Below, piece after piece: positions 9,788-21,171 of a stretch of 64,000 bases of DNA; the first letter of the stretch is position 1, and every line of letters begins with the position of its first letter. The position numbers were made by a program, and so were the translations under genes. Source of the DNA: Azolla caroliniana (lineage: Eukaryota > Polypodiophyta); assembly GCA_043228905.1 (NCBI GenBank), contig JBHGNT010000003.1, forward strand, positions 23,374,001 through 23,438,000, in the 5' to 3' direction. The notes under the pieces were generated by a model. That model saw only the letters and a program-made list of their open reading frames with translations, ran no database searches and had not been told where the DNA came from.

Positions 9788-12064
9788 ATGGTGGTGAATG
9801 AGCCAACAGTGGGCAATAAAGCATCAATGGTGGCAGCTAAAGCATTGGCGGCAAGGGGGCCAGCTGGACGGTGGGTGGAGTCGAGGTATGCATTGCAAGG
9901 GATGAGTAAGAATTGGGAGAAGCAACAGGCAGTGATTTTGGGACAAAGGAAAGGAAACAACATGTGGAAAGATGTAGGGAAACACATCAGTGGAGATATT
10001 AGTAAGATATGCAAGGAAGTAGTGCATCAAACTAATAATGGGGGATTGTTGGGAGAGGAGGTTAGGGCTCCCGCCAGCGGTATGGCAGCGGCTGCCTTCA
10101 TAGTTGATTGTAGGGAGGACTCACGGGTGTGGGGAGAGTCAGAAGCTTGGAATAAAGAGGTAGGGACGCAAGAGGGTGGGGGAGACCTCCCCAACCATGC
10201 ATTATGGCATATGAAAGTAGAAGAGAGGCAACGGGGACCACAAGGTGGGCCGTATAAGGGGCTAGATGTTGTGGAAATGGAGGCCACCGAGGACATGGTG
10301 CAGGTGGAGAACCTTTTGAATGAATGTGGTCAAGCACATAATGCATGTCGGATAGGGGACTATGATAAGCAATTGGAATCGAAGGAAAGCTCTGAGATAC
10401 TTGATGTTTTTCTGTCCGAGGAAGAAAGTGAAATCTTAAATGCGGAGATTAGAAGATTAACGAAGTGTTCGTTCATTTGCAAATTACTTGGTGGTAGGCC
10501 TAGTAGGGGTATGGTTCGTGAAATGTTACAAGTAGCTCTATTGGATAGGATCCCACATATAAAGAATGTGGATAATATGGGACGTAATTTCTTTCACATT
10601 GAAGTGGCGGAGGGGAGTAATCTATCACAAATTCTTGATATGAAATTTGTAGAGTTGAAATATGGAAGAGCTCTCTTATTGGAATGGCATCCTAATTTCA
10701 ATGTTATGGAGGAAGCAAAAAAACTTGGTAACCCCATGGTGGTATCTATGGTATTTCCCAATCTTCCGCGACATTTATACCCCTTGATGCCAAAGATTGG
10801 GGCAAAGATTGGCACAGTTTGTCCTTTAAAGGAAACCATGGCAGACAAAATCAGAGACTCCCCTAAGATTAGGGTGCTTGTGCAAAGTTTGTCCTCTCTC
10901 CCCTCTATAATCAGGGTGCATGATGTGGAGGCAAGACTGATAGATGTGGAAGTGGAATATGAGGGTCTACCTGGTCAATGTTTCTACTGTAAAAAAAACG
11001 GTCACATGGCTAAAGAATGCCCTAGGAAGATCAATAATAGCGTAAAAAGGGAGAAGCTTAAGGGGTCGATAGGTAAGCAAGAGAAGACAAGGGTGGCAAG
11101 ACAAAATACTCTCAATGAGACTGAGAATGTGCAGGCTAATGCCAATGTCTGGTCTCTTGTTTTGGGACGTAAAAATGGATTGCAAGAAGAAGGAAACACA
11201 GCTACACCTCAGGTAGTTTTGAGGAATCGTTTTGCAGTGTTGCAAGAAGAGGGTGTCACACTACAAGATCAAAAGACAACTAATGTGGAAGAGGTGGTAG
11301 CGTGCACACCCGATGTTTTACTAAACAATACACACCTTAGCCAAGAAAATGTCATGAGCTCACCCTCCTCCATTGGTAAAAGTGGAAGTATTGGATTGAG
11401 AGCAATGAAAGAATGGTTACGTAAGGGGAGAGGTCAAGAAAGCTCTTCCACCACTTCCGAATTTCAGAAGCCACAAGTGTCACGTCATGAAAGTAGTGAA
11501 GCACCGGTCAGAGTTCCCGTCAAATTTGTTAGGGCCAAAAGTTCAGAAAGGGGCACTCTAGGCATGGGGTGTAAGTTTAGCCAGCAGGCTCTCACGAGAT
11601 TAACTGATTTTTGTCATGAGGAGGCCTTAGGGCTGAGGGTTTATGTCATTATTGTTGAACGTAACAAGTTGTTGAAATTAGGCTTCTCATTTGATTTGTT
11701 GGACCTGGAGGTTTCGGCTAGTAACATGGCACGTATCTCTAGCTCCATAGAAGTCAAGGCACACAAATACTTCAACAGCCTGCCAGTCACCTTGAGTGGG
11801 GATAAGTGGATGTCGATGTGGATGACCGCTGGAATGTCATGTGGGAGTTTCGATGATGCCTGCATTAAAAAGCAGCTATTATTTTGCCTAGAGGAGAAGG
11901 TAGACTCCCTCTATGAGGTGCTACACTTCCATGAGGAGGAACTGGAAGAAGATATAAGGCAGGATGTGGTGTTAGGATGGGAGAAGATCAATGCGGGAGG
12001 TTGGGCATGGATTCATGGGGAGGGACTTTGTCCTTCTTGGGAGACCTCTCAATTATGTTCATGA
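9788..12064 (+). CDS. LINE-2 ORF1, gag-like RNA-binding protein
   Basis: An open frame of about 758 codons from the first in-frame ATG (9788); the frame is open upstream to about 9674 without an ATG. From 10420 to 10970 the protein has the plant DUF4283-like region (ITRRLTK-type start, LLLEWHPNF, MVFPNLPRHLYPLM). A CX2CX4HX4C zinc knuckle (CFYCKKNGHMAKEC) starts near residue 398. These proteins coat LINE RNA into particles. The C-terminal third is low in recognisable domains. The TGA stop overlaps the ORF2 ATG (ATGA at 12061-12064). The frame is uninterrupted, unlike ORF2. Confidence 0.85.
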   Translation: MVVNEPTVGNKASMVAAKALAARGPAGRWVESRYALQGMSKNWEKQQAVILGQRKGNNMWKDVGKHISGDISKICKEVVHQTNNGGLLGEEVRAPASGMAAAAFIVDCREDSRVWGESEAWNKEVGTQEGGGDLPNHALWHMKVEERQRGPQGGPYKGLDVVEMEATEDMVQVENLLNECGQAHNACRIGDYDKQLESKESSEILDVFLSEEESEILNAEIRRLTKCSFICKLLGGRPSRGMVREMLQVALLDRIPHIKNVDNMGRNFFHIEVAEGSNLSQILDMKFVELKYGRALLLEWHPNFNVMEEAKKLGNPMVVSMVFPNLPRHLYPLMPKIGAKIGTVCPLKETMADKIRDSPKIRVLVQSLSSLPSIIRVHDVEARLIDVEVEYEGLPGQCFYCKKNGHMAKECPRKINNSVKREKLKGSIGKQEKTRVARQNTLNETENVQANANVWSLVLGRKNGLQEEGNTATPQVVLRNRFAVLQEEGVTLQDQKTTNVEEVVACTPDVLLNNTHLSQENVMSSPSSIGKSGSIGLRAMKEWLRKGRGQESSSTTSEFQKPQVSRHESSEAPVRVPVKFVRAKSSERGTLGMGCKFSQQALTRLTDFCHEEALGLRVYVIIVERNKLLKLGFSFDLLDLEVSASNMARISSSIEVKAHKYFNSLPVTLSGDKWMSMWMTAGMSCGSFDDACIKKQLLFCLEEKVDSLYEVLHFHEEELEEDIRQDVVLGWEKINAGGWAWIHGEGLCPSWETSQLCS

Positions 12065-14618
12065 AGTTAATCACGTGGAACATACAAGGTCTTGGTGGAA
12101 GCAAGTGCATGATGGAAAGGAAGAACTTTTGTCAGGAGTTCAAATCCCCGTGCTTTAAGGGGATCCCGGACATTTTGCTCTTGCAAGAGCATCATTTGTG
12201 TGCGGACAGAATCTTGAGTATTGGCAATCCTCTTGAGGGGGATTGGCATACATTTTGGTCTCCAGCTCAGGGTGAGCATGGTAGAAAAGGAGGTGTTTGT
12301 ACATCTATTAGGCACAATCCGGATATTGTGGTCGTGGGTCAGGACACCATAGTGGAGGGACAAGCCATTTGTGTGTCGATGCGTGGATCCTTGCAGGGGA
12401 TTTTAACATGACTTTGCACACAGAGGACAAGGTGGGTGGCACTCATACAGTGGTCCAAGGGTCAGAGCTAGTGGCTTGGGATCTGTTGATGGGACGATTA
12501 GGAGTGAAAGATGCATGGTATGTTCTAGAAAAGCCTCGGAGTTCACTAAGCTTTTCAAGAGCAGGTTGTAGTATAAATGGCTTTTGCATGTCTCGCATAG
12601 ACAGAATTTACATAAGCTCAGAACTTGAAAAATATGGTAATAATGTTGAAATAATCGCTGGTTCAGCTTACTCTGATCATATGCCGGTTCAGATTACATT
12701 AGTCAATTAGAGGTGGCCAAATAGAGACCGCAACATGAGGATCAATAGTAAGCTTTTTGAGGATGCGGAAGTGGGAAGTAAGATAAGGTGCATATGGGCA
12801 ACTAAGCCAGCTGGTTGTGGTGCACTTGAGTCACTTAGTATCTGAAAGATTATCGAAACTTCACTATATTTGCACGTAGAGACTAAAAATAGAATTGCAA
12901 AGTCTAAAGAAAGAGAAGTGGGATTAAGAAGATCAATAGCAGCTGCCCAAAGAATGCTTCAGAAAGATCCCACGTGTCAATGGTCTAGAGCCGGTCTTGA
13001 GGCTGCTAGAGTAACGTTACAATGGTTGATTACGTCTAGAAACACGATGTTATTCAGGAGTTCCGCGGCATGGTGGAGTAAGAATGGGGATAAGGTAAAT
13101 CATCAATTTTTTAAGTATAAAAAGCCGAGATCAAACTGTAGTTGTAATCCTAAGCTGATTAAGGAGGATGGATCAGCATCGGAGGATGTGTCAGAGATCA
13201 TGGAGGCACTCACAACTCACTATCGTGGGTTACTCTCATTCAGTTCTAGTATCCCCGAACAGCCTAATCTAACAGAATTTGTATTGGAGGGTATGCAACA
13301 AAGAATTTCAGAGGTTGCACAAGTTCATTTGTCAAGGCCAATCTTGGAAGAGGAGGTGTCAGATGCTTTGGCGGGTATAAGTAGAACGTCTTGTCCAAGC
13401 ATCGACGGATTATCAAGAGATTTTTTTGAAAACTTTTGGGAAGTGATTAAGGTTGACTTGGTTGATGGTCTTAATGAGGCATGGGCTCTTGGCCGTTTAC
13501 CTGAGCATTTTAAAGAGGGGCTGATATTTCTAATTCCAAAGGTACAAGGCCTAATAGCTGATGCAAGGCAATGGAGACCGATTACATTGCTCAACACAAT
13601 TTATAAGATTTTTGCCAATATACTGGCCAAGCGGGTCAAACCCCACTTGAATGCACTAATTAATGTTGGACAAACAAGATTCATGGTAAACAGATGCATA
13701 ATTGATAATGTGTTGACCTTTTGGGAGGCGATTGCCTTGGCAAAGAAAACCAATCAACATATTGCATGTCTCATGCTTGACTTCGAGAAGGCGTATGACA
13801 GAGTACAATGGCCTTTCTTAGTTAAAGTGATGGAGAGGTTGGGACTACCCTCCAAATGGAGATCGGCTGCGTTAGCCCTTTACGAAGGAAGTTTGAGTAG
13901 GGTGATGGTGTCAGGGCATCGGGGCCCACGAATTCCATTATGCAAGTCTGTCAGGCAAGGGTGCCCGTTGGCCCCCTACCTTTATTTATTTATTGCAGAG
14001 GCATTCTCTTTCTTTTTAAACAAACCAGATGCAGGAATAAGGGGGTTAGTTGTCCCACAAGCGGGCAAGGAGTTGTTGGACTCATCATACGCAGATGACA
14101 CTATGCTCTATCTACAAGGCAATGATGATAATTTACAGCTTGCTGAAAGTCGAATTGAGTTGTTTTGTAGAGCATCAGGAGGGAAAATCAATTGGAACAA
14201 AAGCAAGGGATTTTGGGTAAGTTCAAACCCATGGCCTCTTTGGTGCCCTAATGCTGATTTTCAATGGGTCCCCAATGGAATGGCTGTTAAATATTTGGGT
14301 TTTTTGGTGGGCGTTGAGACACCCAAAAATCAGCAACTTGAGCAAGTGAAAGACAAAATCAGAAAAAAGCTTCGGGTGTGGGCATCAGTAAAGCTCTCTC
14401 TTGCAGGTACGGTGGTCGTGGTAAACAACATTTTGTTAGCCACCATGTGGCACTCGGTGGCATGTTGGGTGTTAGACAAAACTTGCATCAAAAATATTAA
14501 GGCAATGGTGAGAGGGTTCCTATGGTCGGGTAGAGATCATGAGAGGGAACTCGGATGCAGCAGACAGGGCTCGCTCAAAGTTTTTGCTGAAATGGGGTCG
14601 CTCTCCTATGATGGTTAA
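12061..14618 (+). pseudogene. LINE-2 ORF2: endonuclease-reverse transcriptase, damaged
   Basis: Starts at the ATG overlapping the ORF1 stop: MKLITWNIQGLG, the APE endonuclease N-terminus. It loses frame near 12400, where about 30 residues before the GDFNMT motif are missing. It then continues in another frame through SAYSDHMPVQ, with stops at 12708 (TAG) and 12843 (TGA). The RT domain at 12870-14618 is open and includes WRPITLLNTIYKI, LMLDFEKAYDRV, SVRQGCPLAPYLYLF and the catalytic SYADDTMLYL. The frame ends soon after RGFLWSGRD because of a deletion; LINE-1 and LINE-4 extend roughly 1 kb further. Function when intact: nick the target, then reverse-transcribe LINE RNA in place. Confidence 0.92.
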
Positions 14619-14856
14619 TTCAGCGTCTGGTCCTAAATGGAATTACCAAGCACCAAGATGGCTGTTTCCGCCATTGGCTTCGTTGTGAATATGTGGTCAC
14701 CATGGTGGTCACTATGTAAAAAGAGGCAGTGGGTTACTCTTGTTGTAAATAGTTAGGTGAGGATTATGATGTTTTGATTATGGCTGTTCTTCGATGTAAT
14801 TCTTTTGCTAACTAATGGGAAGTAGTGTTTTTTTGGAAAAAAAAAAAAAAAAAAAA
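14619..14856 (+). other. LINE-2 3' UTR and poly-A tail
   Basis: Follows the truncated ORF2. Contains AACTAATGGGAA and ends in about 20 A residues directly before the second TSD copy. Confidence 0.85.
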
Positions 14857-14879
14857 AACATGGCTACACAATATTCATT

Positions 14880-14992
14880 GTAATGTTAGATTATCTTGTA
14901 TCTTGCCTTTGGCCACTTTAATTTTAATATTAATGGAGGATAGTTTTTTTTTTTTAAACTAATGGGAAGCGCCATTTCTTCAAAAAATAAAC
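14880..14992 (+). mobile_element. Short LINE 3' tail fragment
   Basis: A second LINE end lies just downstream of LINE-2: a T-rich stretch, AACTAATGGGAAGCGCCATT (14957-14976) and an A-rich terminus. Only the last roughly 100 bp are recognisable, so this is a very severely 5'-truncated copy. Its left boundary is uncertain. Confidence 0.55.
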
Positions 14993-17086
14993 TTTAGCCT
15001 CCATAGTAAGTTGTGTCATTAGTTCCAAACAAAGGACATGCTTGTAAAGAATCTCGATGAGGATAAATTATGGACTATCTACAATAAATAGTGAGCCACT
15101 TGAAATGATACAAACTTTGAATGCCTTCTTCTAGTCATGTGGATGGAATGAACCGGCTAGTTGTCACATGGAAAGGGAAAGAGGATGGATCTATACATTT
15201 GAGGACAAACATATACAATGAAAGAAGAATCAAATGGTTGGTGCTTATGCAATACTTTAACAAATGCTTCTATTTGAGGTCGAAGTATTCGGGTAGCTTG
15301 TCTAAGTCCAAATTTAAGAGAAAGTTTGAATCCAAAAGAGCTTACGTTTGAAGTTTATTCATTCATGTCAAAATATAGATGTCATACATGCTCCTACTCC
15401 GTGCGATGAGATCACTTCTCAATGAGGTCATATGCATGGACAGAGTTATGGAGTGCATGTTTAAAAATAGAAAAGAAACCTCACATCAACTTCCAACTAG
15501 AATGGCATTGCTAGCAAGTAATTAAAAAGGTCAAAGCGAAAGCAAAATTTTGAGCTATGGCACAATGCTATATATGTATAAATAGTTTGGAAGATGGGAT
15601 GCATGCTTCATGATGATAAATAGATTATTTGCCAATACATCATGGCTTGGGAGAGTTGTGGATTTTTATGCTTCACACTTTATTATAACATTTATTGCAC
15701 CAAACTACAAAACAATCTTCTACTCCAAATAGGTTGAGAGTAGTTAGTACCCAATGTGTTATTCACAATCCCTGACATCACTTTTGTAAAACTCAATTAA
15801 CATTGTCTTCTACGACATTCCAACTTTGATCACATTCAAGCTTGATAGCTCTCACTTTCAATAGAACCTATCTAATTGCACATATCTAAATGTGCACAAA
15901 GATTGTTAAATAGTCAAGTTATGGTCTTCCAAGATAACAAGGAAGCATTTACAATTTATCACTTTGTCAAATGGCCTTATACCTATTGATATATAATATT
16001 GCACATGTTCTAAGTTGTATTATCAAGATGTTAGTTCTATTGATCATATCTTGAATGCATTGTTTAATACAAACACAAATTCTCCTCTTGTATGCAATGT
16101 TAGCCATGGTACTCTTCACTTGTATCATACCTCTAAAGAGCATTGGCAAGCACTGAGATATGTCAAATGTGAACATTCATAAATGCACGCATATGCTGCA
16201 AAGGACCTTTAATATATAAAAATGATATAGCATCATGAGTTAGATGATAGTAGTGTATTATCTACAAAATCTGGATACACCAAGATTTAAATAGAAGTTT
16301 GAATAAACCAAGCAAAATAGACATCCAAAAGAGCATAGTGATATAAGGCTTGCAATGACGTGTATAATTTCTCTTCGACATTAATTCAAAGAAACTTTCG
16401 CCTTAACATAACGATCCACGATTTGCATCTCCAAATTGACGGCCTAAAACAAATTTTCAATTTGAAAATGGAGTAAACCTGTATGAGTATTCAATCTCAT
16501 ATTGTTCTTTCCAAAGGAAGGTTAAGTATCTAGGCTACTACATATAAAAAAAACTATATGAGATTTTGAGAAAATTTATGTATGTGCACATCCCTTGGCT
16601 TCAATGTTTGATCATTCACACAAAAAGAAAGACCATATTTTGGCAAGATCTAGATATTATCATTTTCTTAACATGGATCCTTCATACAAAGAACAAGGTC
16701 AGGAGAAATAGGCATTTTGATACACATGTACGCTCACACATACAAGCTAATGGGAAACACAATGAAATATGAAGAAGACTAGTGACAAATGTTTATTGAG
16801 GTTTGATTATTTTCCAATATTTTACATCATTAAATTCCCATTAAAAAAAAATGAAATTTGGATGAATAAACAAACAAAAAAATATTTGCTTATGAGAAGA
16901 ATAGTGCAAAGAAGAGAAGGCATTGGACATCGGAGTCTTCTTTTTCTTTTTTTCAAAAAAGATTTCCTTCATTGGTATTAAGAAAAAGTGCTGGAAGGCT
17001 AGAGTGTTATATACAAAAAAGATGATCAAGGCAAGGGCCATGGGTGATGATAATTCTGGATCGGCATGGCTTGCAAAGGATAGGTG
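14993..17086. other. Intergenic, nothing recognised
   Basis: AT-rich, non-repetitive by eye. The longest frames (15121-15351 plus; 15967-16176 minus) are under 80 codons and have no recognisable motif. Confidence 0.4.
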
Positions 17087-18190
17087 TTAAGAGTCCCAAT
17101 ATACTAGCTTACGCTTGATTGATAACAACAATGGTGATAGCATCACTTCAAATGGTAAATCTATACCAACAAAACAACCTAAGTAACGAATGGGCTCCCC
17201 ATGATTAAACCAACGGAATGCAAGGCTTGGATACCACGCTAGACGCGGTTCATCACTGGCCCAAAGGCCTACAGATTTATTCCAATTGAGAGAGGCTCTA
17301 GTAGGATCTGAAAATATCTGCAAAGCATTCATGTATCCGATCATGATTAATAACATCTCCATGAATATAAAGAGTAGTGTCATCTGCAAACTCAGCATCA
17401 AGAACTGCCGAGTTTGCAATAGGTAAGGCTATTGCTTGGATGGCCGCCGTCGAGGATCTGAGAAAAGATGATAGAGCTTCCCCAAATAGAATGAAAAGAA
17501 AAGGTGCTAACGGACAACCTTGTCTGACAGATCCGGAAATTGGAAATAATGTACCATTGCCTCCAAAAATAGAACCGAGCTAGAAGCATGTCTATATAAT
17601 GCAGACACACCTTTTATCCATGCACTTGGAAACCCTAATCTTAAGAGAATTGCCTCTAGAAAGTCCCAATCTACTTTATCATATGCGTTCTCAAAATCTA
17701 ATAATAGTATAGCAAGGGATTGTTTGTGATGTTGAGCCAATGCAATCATCTCCCAAAAAAGGAAGATATTGTCAAAGATGCTTCTATCTTGAAGGAATCT
17801 TGATTGTGTATCATGTATAATCACGGGAAGCAGCGGTCACATTCTATTGGCTATAGTCTTTGCTACTATTTTATAGATGTCGTTAAGCAATGTTATTGGA
17901 TGCCATTTTGAGATTTCATTACATTGAGCATCTGATTTTGGAATCATGTATATGATTCCTTCCGTCCATTCATCGGCCATATTCCCTATTGAGAAAATTA
18001 AATTAACTGCTCTAGTAAGAATAGGCCCCAACAAGTCTCAATAATGCAAATAGAATACCACTCTTATGGCATCCTTTCCAGGACACACATATGTCACATT
18101 TTGTCCAAGATTACCTATGCTTGCAATAGGTTTTATTTGGTGTTAGATTTCCCTTAACAAGTGAGGAATGTTCGTTTTTATGAAAGAGAA
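17087..18190 (-). pseudogene. LINE-3 reverse transcriptase fragment
   Basis: On the minus strand, in order: CPGKDA near 18090, a KWHPITLLNDIYKIVAK segment (17837-18034), DRSIFDNIFLFWEMIALAQ and LLLDFENAYDKVDW (17507-17824), then across frame changes a FADD-type palm segment near 17370 and LNWNKSVGLWAS, IRYLGCFVG (17087-17330). This covers the RT fingers and palm only. At least three frameshifts and several stops make it a dead copy. It belongs to a different LINE lineage from LINE-2, judging from the RT wording. Ends are not resolved. Confidence 0.85.
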
Positions 18191-18216
18191 ATATAGAGAT
18201 TCCTAACATGAAATAT

Positions 18217-18400
18217 TTTTTTCCAAAATGAAGCTACTTTCCCATTAGTTAGGAAGGATTATTACAAGGAGGCTTATACATAAATCGGGGAATTAGCCTC
18301 CGAAAGTTCAAGAAATTTACTTAGGGATTTAGCCGTTGTCCAGACTTCGGTGTCTATAAATGGTTGAAGCAACTAGAAAAGCCATTACATGAGTGGCCTT
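18217..18400 (-). mobile_element. LINE 3' UTR fragment, minus strand
   Basis: Read on the minus strand it ends CCTAACTAATGGGAAAGTAG, then CTTCATTTTGGAAAAAAA. The part before includes CCCCGATTTATGTATAAGCC, matching the LINE-1 3' UTR (CCCCGATTTATGTACAAACC near 8352). It is a strongly 5'-truncated insertion next to LINE-3. Confidence 0.7.
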
Positions 18401-18600
18401 CTGTTGTATTGTTTTTAGTACAAGTTGTCTCTTATTAATATCTTTCTCTGATATACTTCAGGTTCAATTGATTGAAGAACTCTTTATTAACCCTATCCTA
18501 CTTCTTTGACCAGGAAGCTATATTACGTTGGTAGAAATACAAGCCTCTCTCTTGTTGCTTCTTTTAAATTTCTTTCTACTTGTTGTAAATCCGAGAGCAA
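18401..18600. other. Spacer between LINE and gypsy debris
   Basis: No gene or repeat family recognised. The motif AACATAGGCGAGGTTGGATA at about 18600 recurs near 18694 (AACATAGGTGAGGTTGGATA), at the broken RT edge of the gypsy element. Confidence 0.35.
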
Positions 18601-18714
18601 CATAGGCGAGGTTGGATATTTTTCCAATAACTTTTGTGTTGTAACCAATGCCTGACACAAATTAGCAATCCGTGAAGGCCTCCGCGAAGGCAACATAGGT
18701 GAGGTTGGATATTT

Positions 18715-19488
18715 TCAAAAGAACGGCCTACGCGAACTCATCGATTGTTGGATATTTCGACTGGTCACCTTGTTGATCGGCTGCAGGTCCTGAATAAAGC
18801 GCAGTGTGCCGTTCTTCTTCGGCATCATAAACCACTGGTTTGAATAAGGAGCACTCAACGGCTCGAGGATGCCCATCTCCACTTTTTGCTTGAGCATCTC
18901 CATCAGCTTCGGGATGTGAGCCCTCAGTACCGCAATCGGTTTAAGGCTCCACGGCACATGTGGTACCGTGAAGATCACCATTGTTCTACGATAGTCGGGT
19001 CTACGCACCTGATTTCCCCCGGCGAGAATGCAAAGGCTTTCCCGTTCCTTTCGAGCATCCTCCGAAACCGGTCCTCCTCCGCGGGCAGTAGGAAGCCACC
19101 CCCATTGATCTTGAGCTTCCGCAGCGTCTCTTCGGTGAATTGGTGTCCTATGCCAACCGGATCTTGTAAACTCGGGTCCCTCACGACCCCTCTCATCCGT
19201 CCCCAACTATCCTCTAGCAAGGGAGCCGCGACTGGCCTCACCTTCCGGTCCATAGTCTTGTACTTGGTGTCTACTCGGGCGGTCCGATCCGGTCCGATCC
19301 GACCCGATCATCTTCCCGAAGTCTATGATGACTTCATACATCTCAACGGAATTTACCGGAATGACCCGGTCTTCGCTAAGATCCTCTTCGACTATCTTCT
19401 CGATCACCCCAAGGGTGTCATCGAATGAGACTGCCTCCATGGCGCCACTGATCTCATCATTGAAGCCTAAGGAGTCGCGTGCCTTCAA
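18715..19488 (-). pseudogene. gypsy linker and reverse transcriptase N-terminus
   Basis: Frames on the minus strand contain DRKVRPVAAPLLEDSWG, NGKAFAFSPGEIRCVD, then FTVPHVPWSLKPIAV, MGILEPLSAPYSN and KKNGTLRFIQDLQPINKVT, the start of a Ty3-type RT. At least two frame changes link them. The RT ends near TIDEFA at about 18740, with a degenerate FAEAF repeat near 18680, so the catalytic palm is absent. Confidence 0.85.
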
Positions 19489-19626
19489 GCGTCCTTCAAC
19501 TTGTTTCTTCTCCTTCCAACCAATGTCGGTTATTAACAGAGGGCCAAAAACTCCTACCTAGTATACAGGTGTGGGGTTTCTTCTGGTCGTCTGGACTATC
19601 ATGGCCCCACGCCTTGATAGCCCTCT

Positions 19627-19983
19627 TCAAAAATCCTCTCGGCCATCGTTACTGAGAGTATTACGATTCCTCTCATGGTTCGGCCGGACTGTCAAGAATT
19701 GGACGGAATGCCGACCGTCCTGGCTCTTCACCTGCGTATACGCAGAACTGTTGTCCATCACATTGGTCTCCATTCGTGCCACTGTAATATAGGGTTCACC
19801 GAGAATCACTTGATGAGAGGATGTCTCCTGCACGAAGAAGTGTTGATCGATCTCGACATCCCCGACCTTCACTCGGACATTCGGGCACGCCCCGTGTAGC
19901 TCCTCCGTGGCTTGATCGCCGCACGTATCTTCCACACGTTGTCGCGTTGCTACGCGCGTGTGTGGAGAACAAGGCGGGACCAC
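19627..19983 (-). pseudogene. gypsy retropepsin-like protease, C-terminal part
   Basis: The frame contains VKVGDVEIDQHFFVQE, HQVILGEPYITVARMET and VQFLTVRPNHERNR, the C-terminal fold of a Ty3-type aspartic protease and the linker to RT. The segment with the catalytic Asp-(Ser/Thr/His)-Gly lies upstream and is not visible, so the protease is truncated. It directly follows the LTR/leader, meaning gag has been lost. Confidence 0.75.
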
Positions 19984-19999
19984 TAGGGTCTTGGACCGA

Positions 20000-20622
20000 G
20001 GAATAGGTGAGGAAGCGAAAGGAGAGAGAGAGAGACACGGTCACACACGGATAGACAAAGAAGCGCGCGGGAACACAGCCCAGCAACACAAGAGACACCA
20101 GTTGGGCAGGAGATAGAGTATAAGAACGCGTGTATAAATATATGTATGCAGATGACTCGAACAGTTACAGCCGATCAGGTCGGCGAGACGGGTGCCGACG
20201 CCTGATCACCCACGCACACAGGGGAGCAAGATGGAGATTCTATCAGAAGCACACGGGCGTTCCACGGAGCAAAATCAGCCTCTCGAGAACCTGCGCAAAG
20301 AAAGCTATGGAGAATGACAGAGGAGAAGAGCTCGGTCCCAGTCCGACAGCACTTCGTCCCCTCTAGCGCGCGATACCCTCTCTCCCCGTCTCCCTCTCTT
20401 TTATAGCTCAAGGAGGGAGGCCGTTCCACTCGTTTACATCACATTAATTCTCTGTCCTTTCGGACAGAGATACTCCTCAATTCTCCCTATAGAATATTGC
20501 TACCTAGGTTTTGACCTTTGTGCCTACCTATCTATCATACAACAAGGGGCGTGCCCACGTGTAAGGGCCGGTTCGCATACGCTATACACGGTTTGCGCCA
20601 GGGGACGGTTTTCTTCACGACA
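20000..20622 (-). repeat. gypsy LTR and leader
   Basis: The minus-strand start TGTCGTGAAG at 20622 is preceded by the purine tract GTGGGGGCGGA. A TATA box (CTATAAAAG) lies at about 20400 on the minus strand, followed by a CT-rich transcribed leader. The 3' edge of the LTR and the primer-binding site could not be fixed; the LTR may end anywhere from about 20100 to 20000. No second copy exists in the window. Confidence 0.65.
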
Positions 20623-21150
20623 TCCGCCCCCACCTAACCGCGCATCCACCGGTATGCGCCAAAATTGGGTTCCTACCGGAGAAAACTGGTCCTTGCTTGT
20701 ATTCCTCGTTTACCGGTTCGTCCTCCGCCTCGGGCTGCTCGTCGCTGTTGTCCATGCTCCCTAGCTCCGGCTCACCGTCGTGTCGTTTCTTGAACGCTTT
20801 GATCCTCTTCCCCGCTACCGGTATCGCCATTCTCGTACCGTCGAGTTCCGCGGACGGTACGTCCCATTGTCGTTGGCGCTTGTTACTACGTAAGGCCCGA
20901 ACCACCTCCTCGCAAACTTCCGCATGGCCCTGTGCTGATTGTCGAGGTTGCTGTCGTAGACTAGCACCCAGTCGCCTTCCTCGATCTTCCTTGGCTGGAG
21001 CCGGTGTGTTCGGTCGAACCGGGCTTTGTTCCTTATCCTCGCTACCCGAAGTTTCTCCGCGGCCCGCTCTACGTCCTCCGGCCTCCGTTCGAGCTGTCGA
21101 ATCCGCGCCGCCAACAGTTCCTCCCGACTCATCTCATCCCTCCAGTCCAC
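20615..21150 (-). pseudogene. gypsy post-integrase C-terminal region
   Basis: Two overlapping minus-strand frames encode the tail: ARIRNKARFDRTHRLQP, EEGDWVLVYDSNLDNQH, RRWFGPYVV, then after a frame change ELDGTRMAIPVAGKRIKAF. This is the GPY/F-type end of a Ty3 integrase. The final stop (TGA, 20617-20615) falls within the first bases of the LTR. Confidence 0.75.
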
Positions 21151-21171
21151 CGTGGCCCACGAGGAGATCGT

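Larger units (their letters stand above)
9506..14856 (+). mobile_element. LINE-2: non-LTR retrotransposon with both ends, 15-bp TSD
   Basis: The target duplication AACATGGCTACACAA is at 9491-9505 and 14857-14871. Between them lie a 5' UTR, ORF1, ORF2, a 3' UTR with AACTAATGGGAA (14810-14821) and a poly-A run of about 20. The 5' end appears complete. ORF2 carries a frameshift with a small endonuclease deletion, two stops, and a 3' deletion removing the RT C-terminus and zinc-binding domain. It therefore cannot move on its own, although its RT palm motif is intact. Confidence 0.95.
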
